This document shows, in pieces, positions 1-7,619 of a DNA stretch of 14,015 nt. The translations under genes and the position numbers were made by a program. The first letter of the stretch is position 1, and every line of letters begins with the position of its first letter. The stretch is taken from the NCBI GenBank assembly GCA_965371325.1, contig CBDUXZ010000013.1, positions 1 to 14,015 of the forward strand, in the 5' to 3' direction. Below the pieces are notes generated by a model. The model had not been told where the DNA came from. It saw only the letters and a program-made list of their open reading frames with translations, and ran no database searches. The DNA is from CBDUXZ01 sp965371325 [NCBI: uncultured bacterium]. GTDB lineage: Bacteria > JAUYMQ01.

Positions 1-1052
1 CGGAGATCCGCAGCCGGTATCCAAAGGCAAGAATCGACTATCTGAGCCTTCGCGAAAATCTGCCTCTCCTGGGCCTGTACCCCGAGATCAATGAGACAAT
101 AACGCTCGACCTGAGCTTTGGGATCCTGCATTTTCTCCGCGATACCCTGGGAAAGCTTCGTCGCCTGAGACACGAAAATTACGACTTAATCCTCGATCTC
201 GAGTTCTTCACGCGTTTTACCGCGATCGTTTGTTTTCTGATCGGTGCAGGCCGTACCCATGGGTTCAGCACCAAGAATCAATGGCGCGGCAAAATCCATG
301 AAATGCAAGTGCCATTCAACGTCTATAACCACGTGACGGTCAATTTTATGACGCTCTTGCGCGGCAACCCTATGGAGCCGTCCCCCCTCGAAGAGTCATC
401 AAAACCGAACACGTTACCGCTCTTAAAGCCTCCCCCGGGGGCTTGGGAGAATTGCAGAGCGGTGCTCTCCAAGAGTACTGCGTGGCACGATGACCGTCCG
501 ATCGTCGCTGTAAATCCGAACACGGGGGCCATGGCCTTGGAGCGTCGTTGGCCAGCCGAGCGGATGTCGGAATTCCTGTGCCTTCTCGTGAAGTCGGATC
601 AAGTGAACGTGGTACTGACTGGATCCGATCAGGAGCGACCCTTCGTCGAGGCCGTCATCGAGGCTTCGGGCGTGGCAGATCATTTGGTGAACCTCGCCGG
701 CCGGATTTCCATCGCCGAGCTCGTGGGCCTCTACTCGCACGCGCACCTGGTGATCACCAACGACAGCGGACCGCTACACATTGCATGCGCCGCCGGAGCT
801 TCGACCGTTGCCCTGTTCGGACCCGAGTCGCCAACCCTTTACGGTCCCCTGCGCGCGCGCCAAGGCCAGCAACACGCAGTCCATTATCGAAAACTGGGCT
901 GTTCCCCCTGCATGTTTGTCCACAACAACAAAGTTCTCTCATGTTGGTACGCTCAAGCGGAATGCATGACCGGTATTAAACCCGCCGAAGTATTGGCGTC
1001 GGTGAGACAGCTCCTGAAGGAATCACACGGGCCGGAAAGAGCGCGCGTATGA
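1..1052 (+). CDS. Glycosyltransferase family 9 (heptosyltransferase-like), 5' end outside window
   Basis: This is a GT9-type glycosyltransferase, probably transferring heptose or another sugar to lipopolysaccharide core or a related glycan at the cytoplasmic face of the inner membrane. The frame is open from base 3, well before the first ATG at 303. The residues before that ATG read as real protein (DLILDLEFFTRF, then GAGRTHGF), so the gene is cut by the window edge rather than starting at 303. The C-terminal half has the family's sugar-nucleotide site: VAVNPNTGA, then LTGSDQE, LAGRISIAEL and NDSGPLHIACAAG followed by ALFGPESP. The cysteine-rich tail (CSPCMF then CWYAQAEC) is also typical of GT9. 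It converges on the next gene with only 16 bases between the stops. Acceptor and exact sugar cannot be told. The family call is firm; heptosyltransferase activity is inference. Confidence 0.88.
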   Translation, partial: EIRSRYPKARIDYLSLRENLPLLGLYPEINETITLDLSFGILHFLRDTLGKLRRLRHENYDLILDLEFFTRFTAIVCFLIGAGRTHGFSTKNQWRGKIHEMQVPFNVYNHVTVNFMTLLRGNPMEPSPLEESSKPNTLPLLKPPPGAWENCRAVLSKSTAWHDDRPIVAVNPNTGAMALERRWPAERMSEFLCLLVKSDQVNVVLTGSDQERPFVEAVIEASGVADHLVNLAGRISIAELVGLYSHAHLVITNDSGPLHIACAAGASTVALFGPESPTLYGPLRARQGQQHAVHYRKLGCSPCMFVHNNKVLSCWYAQAECMTGIKPAEVLASVRQLLKESHGPERARV

Positions 1053-1068
1053 GAGAGGGACCGGAAAG

Positions 1069-2712
1069 TCAGGAGAGGCTGGTGGCGCGACGAGGCGGGG
1101 CGCCGGCAGCGTTTCGCCTTCGCCAGAACAAGAGGTCGGCTCCCGCCACAGAGAGGGCCAGCAGGCTGAGGGAAAGGCCTAAGTAGAAGTATGCCGGCCG
1201 ATAGGTAAGCACGAGCCTTGTTTCGCCGGGGGGCAAATCGAGAATGTTGCGGTCTCCAGACCAAAGGAGAGCCCGACTCGAGATGCGCCAACCACCCCAC
1301 CGGCCTTTTTCAGCGGACGGCAGCACCAATTTAACCGGGCTCGTTGTCGTGAATCGAAGCACGAGACGGTTTGGGCGTTCCTCGTCGGGTTGGACAGAAA
1401 CTTCCCTCGAGCCTCGAAACAACGGACCGGATATCACGTGATCGCGCGACACGGGATACTCGGAGCGACTCAAAGTTTGCCAGGTTCTGCTTTCGAGGTA
1501 GAGATCGATGGCCACGATTAGCGCGACTACGGCCACGAGACTGCGAAACAGAATGTGAAGTCGCGGCTTCCCGTGCGCTCGTTCCAGAAGGCGCTGCAAG
1601 CCCACCGCCGCGACGGCAATGAGCGCGAAGAGGCCGACGATCATGAAACGAGAGGGCGCCCGCTGGGATCTCCAGACGGGCAGATCCTTGATGTATCCCC
1701 ACACATGAGCGTCGCTCCACACATCCCTAAGATCAACGGTGATCAGGAGAAAGAAGCATCCCGTCAACAGGAGCGGCCAGGATCGCCTGGCCATGACGAC
1801 GCCGACCAGAATGCAGGCCAACGGAAGGATCCCCAGGTAGAAATCGTACTCCCACCAGCCGCTCCCGAATTGAAAGGGCACGTCCGACCGCGCGGTCTCG
1901 AAAGTCTGCCCGCGAGCCGTCAGGGACCAGAGCGCTGCGGCCGGCGGGAACCCGGTCAGTTGCTGGACCGGCGCATAGTCCCGGAATTCGTAAGCCATGG
2001 GTAGAAGCTTTACGGCACCCAGACTCATGCTCGCCAACATAAAGAAAAAGCAGACGGAGGCAGGGCGAAGGGATCGTTTCTGAACGCAGGTCAAAGCCGA
2101 GAAGATGAGCACGAAGAAGTTTTGCCAGATGAAGGGGTAATGACCTCCCTCGAAGATGACCAAGACATTGAAGGCGGCAGCCATCCACAAGGCGAGTCGG
2201 CTTCCATGAATGGCTCGCTTGAACAGACAAAGCAGCCCCGGTAGCAGGTAGACGCCCAGAAACACATGGTGCCCCACCGCAAGATGAGAGGGGACGAAGC
2301 CGTTAAACGTGAACACGATGCCCGCCAAGAGAGCAATTTCGGGGGATACATGCTCGTCGCGCAGCAGCCAGTACATCCCTAAGAGGCCGGCGGCGGTATA
2401 AAGCACGATCAAGAGCTTGATGTAGAACCCCGTGGAGACGAAGAACAACAACCATACGAGCGGGCCCAGGAGCGGAGAGATGGAATTTGCCAGGAAATTG
2501 GGTGTGTGAAGGGCGTCCACCATGTGCAGTGGGAGGGTGTGAAATTGCGTCAGGGAGATACGGATCCAGTCATAGTAATGGTAGTGATACGTCCAGTCGT
2601 ACCCGCCTATCGGCCCTGAGAGCAGGACGCTCCAGAATGCCAGCGCCAATGCCGACGCGGTGGCGATAGGCATCAGGACGCGCCTGAAGTTTCCCCAGGT
2701 GTTACCGCTCAA
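1069..2712 (-). CDS. Multi-pass membrane protein, GT-C / YfhO-like putative glycosyltransferase
   Basis: A polytopic inner-membrane protein of 547 residues with roughly ten or more hydrophobic segments and a soluble region near the C-terminus (about residues 410-510), followed by one last membrane helix and a basic tail (FWRRRN). The layout resembles YfhO-type and other GT-C proteins, which use lipid-linked sugars to decorate envelope glycans or proteins. An early acidic loop (GGYDWTYHYHYYDW) after the first helix and an RAPSRFM motif before a late helix fit the GT-C pattern. The late YRPAYFYLGLSLSL segment also fits. The TTG start at 2712 overlaps the upstream methyltransferase stop by 11 bases, so the two are probably cotranscribed and translationally coupled. 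An in-frame ATG at 2673 is the alternative start and also precedes the first helix. Substrate is unknown; membrane topology is certain, glycosyltransferase activity is inferred. Confidence 0.72.
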   Translation of the reverse strand: MSGNTWGNFRRVLMPIATASALALAFWSVLLSGPIGGYDWTYHYHYYDWIRISLTQFHTLPLHMVDALHTPNFLANSISPLLGPLVWLLFFVSTGFYIKLLIVLYTAAGLLGMYWLLRDEHVSPEIALLAGIVFTFNGFVPSHLAVGHHVFLGVYLLPGLLCLFKRAIHGSRLALWMAAAFNVLVIFEGGHYPFIWQNFFVLIFSALTCVQKRSLRPASVCFFFMLASMSLGAVKLLPMAYEFRDYAPVQQLTGFPPAAALWSLTARGQTFETARSDVPFQFGSGWWEYDFYLGILPLACILVGVVMARRSWPLLLTGCFFLLITVDLRDVWSDAHVWGYIKDLPVWRSQRAPSRFMIVGLFALIAVAAVGLQRLLERAHGKPRLHILFRSLVAVVALIVAIDLYLESRTWQTLSRSEYPVSRDHVISGPLFRGSREVSVQPDEERPNRLVLRFTTTSPVKLVLPSAEKGRWGGWRISSRALLWSGDRNILDLPPGETRLVLTYRPAYFYLGLSLSLLALSVAGADLLFWRRRNAAGAPPRRATSLS

Positions 2713-3583
2713 GAGAATCGCCTTTTTCCTGCATCCGAGGCCGTGGTCCGGCGATTACCAACATTTCGCCGGTCGGGATGCGCAGCCGCGTGTTGCCCAG
2801 CAGACCTAGCCCCGGTGGGAGCCAGCCGCCGAGGCAGGCGGAGTAAGCCTTCAGGTAGCCGGCCGTGAAGGTCTTGCGGACTCCGTTTCGAACCGCGCGC
2901 ACCTCCCAGCCACAGTCCCAGAGGAATCGCGAGAGGTTCCCCGGAGACCAGTAGTAAAGATGCTCCGGGGCGTAGTGGGGCCAGTGGCGTCCCAGGATCT
3001 TTTTAACGAGCGCCGAGGCGTTGGGAAGGACTGCGACCACAATTCCGTCCGGTGCGAGGCAATCCCCGATCGATAAGAGGAAGGACCTCGGTTCCGGAAC
3101 GTGCTCTAGCACATCGATCATCGTGATGACGTCGAACTGGAGACCCGCAAATACGTGGCGGCTCGGGGATCCCGTCTGAACACGCTCCCCGAATTCCCGT
3201 TGAGCGAACTGGACCGCGTCTGCGTTCAAATCAAGGCCATAGGGGTCGAACCCCTCCTCCTTCGCGACCCCAAGTAGAAAACCGAGTGCGCAGCCAATAT
3301 CGAGAAGGCGGCCCGAGCGACGATGTGCCCGAACCTCCTTGAAGAACGCGCGGTAGGATGACTCCTTCATGGCGCGCACCCGAGCCATCGTGGCGGGCCC
3401 GTCGATCCCCCAGCGATCGAGGTAGTTCTCCCCGTAGATCGCTCCCCCCGACGCCTCATCGGGAAAGGGGCTCAACCACTCGAGGCCGCATCCCGATGAA
3501 CGCACGACAGTCATCGCGTTCTTCCGAAAGCCTCGGATCGGCAAGTCACCGCAAACGATGCAGCGTGCTGGTGCCTCGATCAT
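2702..3583 (-). CDS. Class I SAM-dependent methyltransferase with N-terminal zinc-knuckle-like segment
   Basis: A SAM-binding methyltransferase of 293 residues from the ATG at 3583. The same frame can be extended to a TTG at 3652, but neither start has a good ribosome binding site. The ATG puts the conserved CIVCG close to the N-terminus, as is usual in this type, so I prefer it. Motif I is LLDIGCALG (D95 to G101), followed by the acidic end of the next strand at YGLDLN. FDVITMIDVLEHV is the typical post-motif segment. The N-terminal knuckle has C8, C11 and C32, but the fourth cysteine position is Ser29 (RSSGCG), so zinc binding may be lost or weakened. Similar proteins often sit in O-antigen or glycan loci and methylate sugars or lipid-linked intermediates. 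It is first in a two-gene operon with the GT-C-like protein. The acceptor is unknown. Confidence 0.85.
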   Translation of the reverse strand: MIEAPARCIVCGDLPIRGFRKNAMTVVRSSGCGLEWLSPFPDEASGGAIYGENYLDRWGIDGPATMARVRAMKESSYRAFFKEVRAHRRSGRLLDIGCALGFLLGVAKEEGFDPYGLDLNADAVQFAQREFGERVQTGSPSRHVFAGLQFDVITMIDVLEHVPEPRSFLLSIGDCLAPDGIVVAVLPNASALVKKILGRHWPHYAPEHLYYWSPGNLSRFLWDCGWEVRAVRNGVRKTFTAGYLKAYSACLGGWLPPGLGLLGNTRLRIPTGEMLVIAGPRPRMQEKGDSLER

Positions 3584-3903
3584 GAATCCAGACTCGAAAC
3601 ACGGAAAGGTTTCAAACGGTAACCCTCCAGGAAGCCGACCCTCGTCTGCCAACCCCTGGTCCTACCGTAAATTCCATCCGTCGTGATCCGACGGACCAAT
3701 CCTAGCACCGTCCAGCGAAGAAGTGGAGGATACACGCAGCTGCCGCTCATTGCGCATGCGAGGCCCGAATGGGAAAATACTCAATGATCTCGACCCGGAT
3801 GTAATTTACGGTAAGGGCACCCCAGCGAGTCAGGAGCGATGTAGAATCTTGTTGATCGGATGAGTTCTTCTAAGCGACGGGACAACGTTTTGGAGAGGCA
3901 CGC
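3584..3903. other. Divergent intergenic region between two methyltransferase genes
   Basis: About 320 bases (251 if the TTG start at 3652 is used) separate two divergently transcribed methyltransferase genes, so promoters for both directions should lie here. I see no convincing -35/-10 pair. Weak candidates exist around 3850-3875 for the plus strand (TTGTTG and an AT-rich TTCTTCTAAG). A short palindrome GTAATTTAC occurs near 3800-3810. No believable coding frame or RNA gene was found. Confidence 0.45.
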
Positions 3904-5019
3904 GTGCGTTCTGGGTCGAAATCGGGCACCAATACCGAGCCGCGAACAACTCCTATAGGCCGCTGTCCGCTTTGTGGAACCCGGGTCGCGCGTTTCCTCT
4001 TCTCTACATGGGATCGCCTGCACGGGATCCCGGGCGCATATACGTATTCTCGATGTATCTCCTGTCGAACGGTATTCCAGGATCCGCAAGTTGTTCCGGA
4101 AGATCTAGACCTCTGCTATCCAAGCGATTATTACACCCATTCCCCTTCTATTGATCCTGGCGGTAAACACGAGCCAGGTGCTCGGTGGGACCGTCCAGCC
4201 GTGTCGCTTGAACTGCTCAGAGACGCAATCGTCTGCAGCGTACGATGCAGGCCTTTAAAGGGGTTCTCCGGGCTCGTGGGAAGAGTTCTTGCCAAGAGTC
4301 GTTTACTCCGGCAAAGAGCATTTCATAATTTGATCGATGAACTCATCCCGCGGGCTTCTGTATCTCTGCGGGCTATCGATGTGGGATGTGGTGAGGGTTC
4401 ACTCTTGACGGCGCTGCAGCGGGCCGGGTGGGAAGTTACTGGAGTGGAGCGGGACCCCCGTGCCGCAGAGGTAGCTCGCCGGCAAAGCGGAGGGTCGGTT
4501 TACGTTGGCGATTTTCGCCAGATCGATTTGCCGCGAAGCGCTTACAATCTTGTGGTCATGAGCCACGTCTTCGAACACCTTGGCGACCCTATTTCGTCTT
4601 TGCGTCGACTTAAAGAGTTGCTGGCTCCCGGCGGGCGCATCGTGCTCCTGTATCCGAACCCCGAGTCGCTGGGAGCCCGGATTTTCCGTGAAGCGTGGTT
4701 CCCCTGGGAAGCGCCTCGACACCTGGTTTTACCGCCATCCAGCGCGCTTTCCAGGGAAATTCATCGTGCCGGTTTAGCCGTCGAGCGGATACGGACCACT
4801 GCTCGCTTTGCGCCGATTTTCATCGCCCGTTCTCGCAAATACCGTTCGGGCAGCCCGGGGGAGGCAATCGATTCAAGCGTGGGCGTACGGGATCTCGGCA
4901 TTGGATTGCTGGAAAGCGTTCTGGTCCGCCTCGGGTTTGATATAGGGGAGGAAGTTGTGGCTTCACTGGTGAAGCCTGCTTCACCGAAAGTTAAAGATTC
5001 TCCTGCAGCCGGTTTATGA
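3904..5019 (+). CDS. Class I SAM-dependent methyltransferase with N-terminal CxxC-CxxC zinc knuckle
   Basis: A 371-residue methyltransferase starting at GTG 3904, with a good ribosome binding site (GGAGAGG, 3892-3898) five bases upstream. The N-terminal zinc knuckle is complete: C21 and C24 (CPLCG), then C51 and C54 (CISC), followed by the conserved VFQDPQ. The Rossmann core starts with motif I AIDVGCGEGSLL (D159 to G165), with the acidic residue of the second strand at VTGVERD. YNLVVMSHVFEHLGDP and LLAPGGRIVLLYPN are the usual later motifs. Such fusions of a zinc ribbon with Methyltransf_23/11-type domains are common in polysaccharide and O-antigen loci, where they are thought to methylate sugars. 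By eye its codon use is less GC-rich than that of its neighbours, which may point to separate acquisition. It is divergent from the shorter, similarly built methyltransferase. The acceptor is unknown. Confidence 0.86.
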   Translation: MRSGSKSGTNTEPRTTPIGRCPLCGTRVARFLFSTWDRLHGIPGAYTYSRCISCRTVFQDPQVVPEDLDLCYPSDYYTHSPSIDPGGKHEPGARWDRPAVSLELLRDAIVCSVRCRPLKGFSGLVGRVLAKSRLLRQRAFHNLIDELIPRASVSLRAIDVGCGEGSLLTALQRAGWEVTGVERDPRAAEVARRQSGGSVYVGDFRQIDLPRSAYNLVVMSHVFEHLGDPISSLRRLKELLAPGGRIVLLYPNPESLGARIFREAWFPWEAPRHLVLPPSSALSREIHRAGLAVERIRTTARFAPIFIARSRKYRSGSPGEAIDSSVGVRDLGIGLLESVLVRLGFDIGEEVVASLVKPASPKVKDSPAAGL

Positions 5020-5202
5020 CCTCTTACGCCGACCTGAGCGACCGTTCTACCCCGATCTAAAGGATGCGGAGCCCCAGCCGTATTCGCCTTCCCTTCCGAG
5101 GCTCTATCCCCTGTGCGTGGCGAAGGGTTGGTCCTCTGAATTCCTCTCAAGCAAAAGCTTTAACGATTCCGGGTAGAAAGGGCCTTCGGCCGGGGCTGGC
5201 GC

Positions 5203-5231
5203 TTGACATTCGGCCGCCCGTGAACTAGATT
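5203..5231 (+). promoter_or_regulatory. Sigma70-type promoter of feoAB
   Basis: A perfect -35 TTGACA at 5203-5208 is followed after 17 bases by TAGATT (5226-5231), a 4/6 match to TATAAT. The expected start of transcription, around 5238, falls inside the iron-box-like palindrome. A repressor bound there would block RNA polymerase, as expected for an iron-repressed feo operon. Confidence 0.65.
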
Positions 5232-5254
5232 AAATTGATTTTCATTTTCAATTT
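5232..5254 (+). promoter_or_regulatory. Fur-box-like operator of feoAB
   Basis: A perfect 7-base inverted repeat, AAATTGA and TCAATTT with 9 bases between, encloses TGATTTTCATTTTCA (5236-5250). That inner sequence matches 11 of the 14 defined positions of the 7-1-7 Fur consensus TGATAATNATTATCA. It lies directly after the promoter -10 element. Its place in front of feoAB makes ferrous-iron-dependent repression by Fur, or another iron regulator with a similar site, the natural reading. The regulator gene itself is not in the window. Confidence 0.65.
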
Positions 5255-5275
5255 CGACCGCGCGGGTAAGGGGTA

Positions 5276-5314
5276 GGAGGTACGAGGTAAGAGAGGTTTC
5301 CCATCGTACCCTCC
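5276..5314 (+). promoter_or_regulatory. Leader stem-loop upstream of feoA
   Basis: GGAGGTACGA (5276-5285) can pair with TCGTACCCTCC (5304-5314): ten base pairs with one bulged C and an 18-base loop. In the predicted transcript it sits about 40 bases after the start site and 14 bases before the ATG at 5329. The left arm carries a GGAGG that would be hidden by pairing. No U-tract follows, so it is not a normal intrinsic terminator. A role in leader regulation or message stability is only inference. Confidence 0.5.
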
Positions 5315-5383
5315 GATAGAGAGTCCTGATGAGCAAGCGCGAGAAACCCGCACAAGCAGAAGAACCTTCCATGGAAGCTGACC

Positions 5384-5391
5384 AGGAGGGG
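5384..5391 (+). promoter_or_regulatory. Strong Shine-Dalgarno favouring the internal feoA start
   Basis: AGGAGGGG lies six bases before the ATG at 5398, while the upstream ATG at 5329 has only a weaker GAGAG-type site. The strength of this site, plus the place where FeoA homology begins, decides the start chosen for feoA. Confidence 0.55.
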
Positions 5392-5397
5392 CGGCCC

Positions 5398-5631
5398 ATG
5401 CGCCTTCTGGATCTGCCGTTGGGGGTCGAGGCGCGTCTGAGCGGCGTCTCCCGCACAGGCAACGGGCATGCCCGCCTCACCGAGATGGGCTTCGTTCCCG
5501 GAACCCGGCTTCGAATCATTCGAGCCGCTCCCCTGGGCGATCCGATCGAGATCGAAATTCGTGACACCCGGGTTTGCGTCCGGCGAGCGGATCTGCGCGG
5601 GTTTCTTGTCACCCTCGGGGAGAACGGATGA
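5398..5631 (+). CDS. feoA: Ferrous iron transport protein FeoA
   Basis: A small cytoplasmic SH3-like protein that works with the FeoB iron permease. From ATG 5398 it is 77 residues, the usual FeoA size, and begins with the conserved MRLLDLPLGVEARL. It continues through LTEMGFVPGTRLRIIRAAPLGDPIEIEI, the core FeoA pattern of a leading helix (LxxMGf.pG) and a beta barrel. An alternative start at ATG 5329 would give 100 residues, with a charged, Glu/Ala/Lys-rich 23-residue extension that has no family counterpart. The stronger ribosome binding site favours 5398. The gene follows an iron-box-like operator and its stop overlaps the feoB start in ATGA, so the two are cotranscribed and coupled. Function is secure by sequence and context; the start is less certain. 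Confidence 0.9.
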   Translation: MRLLDLPLGVEARLSGVSRTGNGHARLTEMGFVPGTRLRIIRAAPLGDPIEIEIRDTRVCVRRADLRGFLVTLGENG

Positions 5632-7538
5632 CCGCCACTTCCACCAAGCGCGTGGTAGCGCCGGCGGCCGAAGCGGTCCCCGCAACGCCGGTGCGATGTG
5701 CGCTCATCGGCCCTCCAAATTCGGGGAAGACCACCCTCTTCAATGCCTTCACGGGTGCGCGGGCGAAGGTTGCTAATTTCCCGGGCGTCACGGTTCAGCG
5801 GCGAGAGGGCCGACTCGAGAGCGGCGGCCGGGAGATCAAGCTGATGGATCTCCCCGGAACCTACAGTCTGAAGCCGGAGAGCCAGGCGGAGTCGGTCGTT
5901 CGCGACGTCCTCACGGGTGAGAACCAGCCAAAAGGCCCGCCCGACGCCCTTTTGCTGGTCGTGGATGCAACCTCGGTCTCGCGGAATCTCGGATTGGTCG
6001 CCGAGGCGATGCACCTGCGCATCCCGATGATCCTTGTCCTGACAATGATCGATGAGGTGCAGGCCAGGGGACAGTATGTCGATGTGAACAAGCTTTCGGA
6101 AATTCTGGGCATCCCGGTATTGGGGGTCGTCGGCACCCGCGGCGTGGGCGTTTCTCAACTCAAAGTTGCCATGTCGCGCCCGGAACGCTGGTGGCAACCC
6201 AGCAAGCTCCCGCCGGCAGAAGATCCGGCGGAGCGTTTCGCCTGGGTGGACCAGGTGGTTGCCTCGGTGACGTGGCATCGTCATGGGCTGGATTCACGGA
6301 CCGAGCGTCTCGATCGCATCCTACTTCATCCGGTTGCCGGCCTGGCCGCCTTCATCTTCGTCATGATGGCGATGTTTCAGAGCATCTTTACCCTTGCGGT
6401 ACCCCTCATGGACGGGATCGACGGGCTGTTCGGATGGCTCGGAGTAGTTCTGTCACGCCTGTTACCGGCGGGACTTCTGACCGACTTCCTGGTAGACGGC
6501 GTCATCGCCGGTGTCGGTTCGGTCCTCGTGTTCCTGCCGCAGATTGTCATTCTCTTTGCCCTGATTCATTTCCTGGAAGATGTCGGATATATGGCGCGCG
6601 CAGCCTTCGTTGTCGATCGCGTGCTGGGCTGGGTGGGTCTGCAGGGCCAGAGCTTCGTGCCGCTCCTTTCGAGCTGCGCGTGCGCCGTTCCCGGAATCCT
6701 TTCCGCCCGGACGATTTTTTCGTACCGTGACCGGCTCGCAACGATCCTGGTGGCGCCCCTCATGACGTGTTCCGCCCGGCTTCCTGTTTACACGCTGATC
6801 ATTGCTGCCTTCATCCCCGCGGAGCACATTTGGGGCTTCGTGAGTTTGCAGGCGCTTGTCATGCTGGGTCTGTACCTGCTCGGCACGCTCACGGCGCTTG
6901 GTTCCGCGGGGCTCCTGAGCCGCACGATCCTGCGTGGAACGCCTGCGCGCTTCTACATGGAGCTTCCTCCTTATCGCCTCCCAACCGTGAAGCTCCATGC
7001 CCTGCAGGTGTGGCGAAGCGCGAAGGAGTTCCTGGTGCGGGCCGGCACGATCATCCTGGCGGTTGCGTTGATCTTCTGGGTGCTCCTGAGTTTTCCGAGG
7101 ATAGAAGCCGCGCCCGAAATGGCTCCGGCGCTGCATGCGCAGATGCAACTCGAGGCCAGCGCCGCGGGCTCTATCGGCCGGGCGTTTGAACCGGTTATCG
7201 CGCCCCTGGGATTTGACTGGAAAATCGGTGTGGGCCTGGCGGCAAGCTTCGTTGCGCGAGAGGTGATCGTCGCCACCCTTGCTCAGACATACGCCGTAGG
7301 AGATGACGACTTCGCAGGGCTACGCGCGGCCCTCATGCAAGACCCCATGTTCAGCCTGGCGACGGCATTGTCGCTGCTGGTCTTTTTCGCATTCGCGCTT
7401 CAATGCACCTCGACGATGGCGGTTATGGCGCGTGAGACGGGAACCTGGCGCTGGCCGGCGCTCGCCTTCACCTACATGTTTGCCCTTGCCTATTCCGCCA
7501 GCTTCGTGACCTACCAGCTCGCACGGGCGTTGGCCTGA
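5628..7538 (+). CDS. feoB: Ferrous iron transport protein FeoB (GTP-gated Fe2+ permease)
   Basis: An inner-membrane Fe(II) transporter with an N-terminal G domain, 636 residues from the ATG at 5628 that overlaps the feoA stop. The frame is open further upstream but lies inside feoA there. G1 is GPPNSGKTT (28-36), G2 is the Thr in FPGVTV (T55) and G3 is DLPG (74-77). The G4 position reads TMID (139-142) rather than NxxD, and the G5 region reads VGTRG instead of the usual SA-type motif. The membrane part starts near residue 230 and carries the two Cys-containing gate-like segments, SSCACAVPGILSARTI and MTCSARLPVYTL. Later come FVAREVIVATLAQTY and the conserved C-terminal ALQCTSTMAVMARETGTW. It is shorter than the 773-residue E. 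coli protein, mainly between the G domain and the first helix, so the helical GDI-like domain is probably reduced. No FeoC follows. Confidence 0.93.
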   Translation: MTATSTKRVVAPAAEAVPATPVRCALIGPPNSGKTTLFNAFTGARAKVANFPGVTVQRREGRLESGGREIKLMDLPGTYSLKPESQAESVVRDVLTGENQPKGPPDALLLVVDATSVSRNLGLVAEAMHLRIPMILVLTMIDEVQARGQYVDVNKLSEILGIPVLGVVGTRGVGVSQLKVAMSRPERWWQPSKLPPAEDPAERFAWVDQVVASVTWHRHGLDSRTERLDRILLHPVAGLAAFIFVMMAMFQSIFTLAVPLMDGIDGLFGWLGVVLSRLLPAGLLTDFLVDGVIAGVGSVLVFLPQIVILFALIHFLEDVGYMARAAFVVDRVLGWVGLQGQSFVPLLSSCACAVPGILSARTIFSYRDRLATILVAPLMTCSARLPVYTLIIAAFIPAEHIWGFVSLQALVMLGLYLLGTLTALGSAGLLSRTILRGTPARFYMELPPYRLPTVKLHALQVWRSAKEFLVRAGTIILAVALIFWVLLSFPRIEAAPEMAPALHAQMQLEASAAGSIGRAFEPVIAPLGFDWKIGVGLAASFVAREVIVATLAQTYAVGDDDFAGLRAALMQDPMFSLATALSLLVFFAFALQCTSTMAVMARETGTWRWPALAFTYMFALAYSASFVTYQLARALA

Positions 7539-7619
7539 ATAGACACGCTCCCCTTTTTCCTTTCGCACTGACAGAACGCGCAGGGGCCTCGGTCCTTCCG
7601 CCCGCAGGTGGGGGCCGCC

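Larger units (their letters stand above)
5020..5397. other. Intergenic and leader region upstream of feoA
   Basis: This stretch lies between the methyltransferase stop and the preferred feoA start. The first part (5020-5200) holds nothing I can name and no clear terminator for the methyltransferase gene. The second part carries a sigma70-like promoter, an iron-box-like palindrome and a leader stem-loop, each listed separately. If translation starts at the upstream ATG 5329, the gene-free part shrinks to 309 bases. Confidence 0.6.

Noticed and set aside
303-1052. Treating the GT9 gene as a complete 249-residue protein from ATG 303
   Set aside because: The same frame is open to the window edge, and the upstream residues carry typical GT9 N-terminal domain sequence, so the gene is truncated by the window and not short.
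5181-5191. GGCC-TTC-GGCC mini-hairpin before the feo promoter as terminator of the methyltransferase gene
   Set aside because: The stem has only four pairs with a three-base loop and no T-tract follows.
5160-6284. Minus-strand open frame of 374 codons across feoA, feoB and the feo promoter
   Set aside because: Antisense to feoAB and low-complexity Arg-rich in translation; it also runs through the promoter and operator. No domain is recognisable.
6462-7148. Minus-strand open frame of 228 codons inside feoB
   Set aside because: Its composition (Arg, His, Gln, Glu rich) mirrors the hydrophobic feoB membrane segments read backwards; it is a shadow.
7539-7619. Possible bidirectional terminator between feoB and the fusion gene
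   Set aside because: There is a CCCCTTTTT tract and repeated GGGGCC runs, but the GGGGCC copies are direct rather than inverted repeats and no solid stem precedes a T-tract in either direction.
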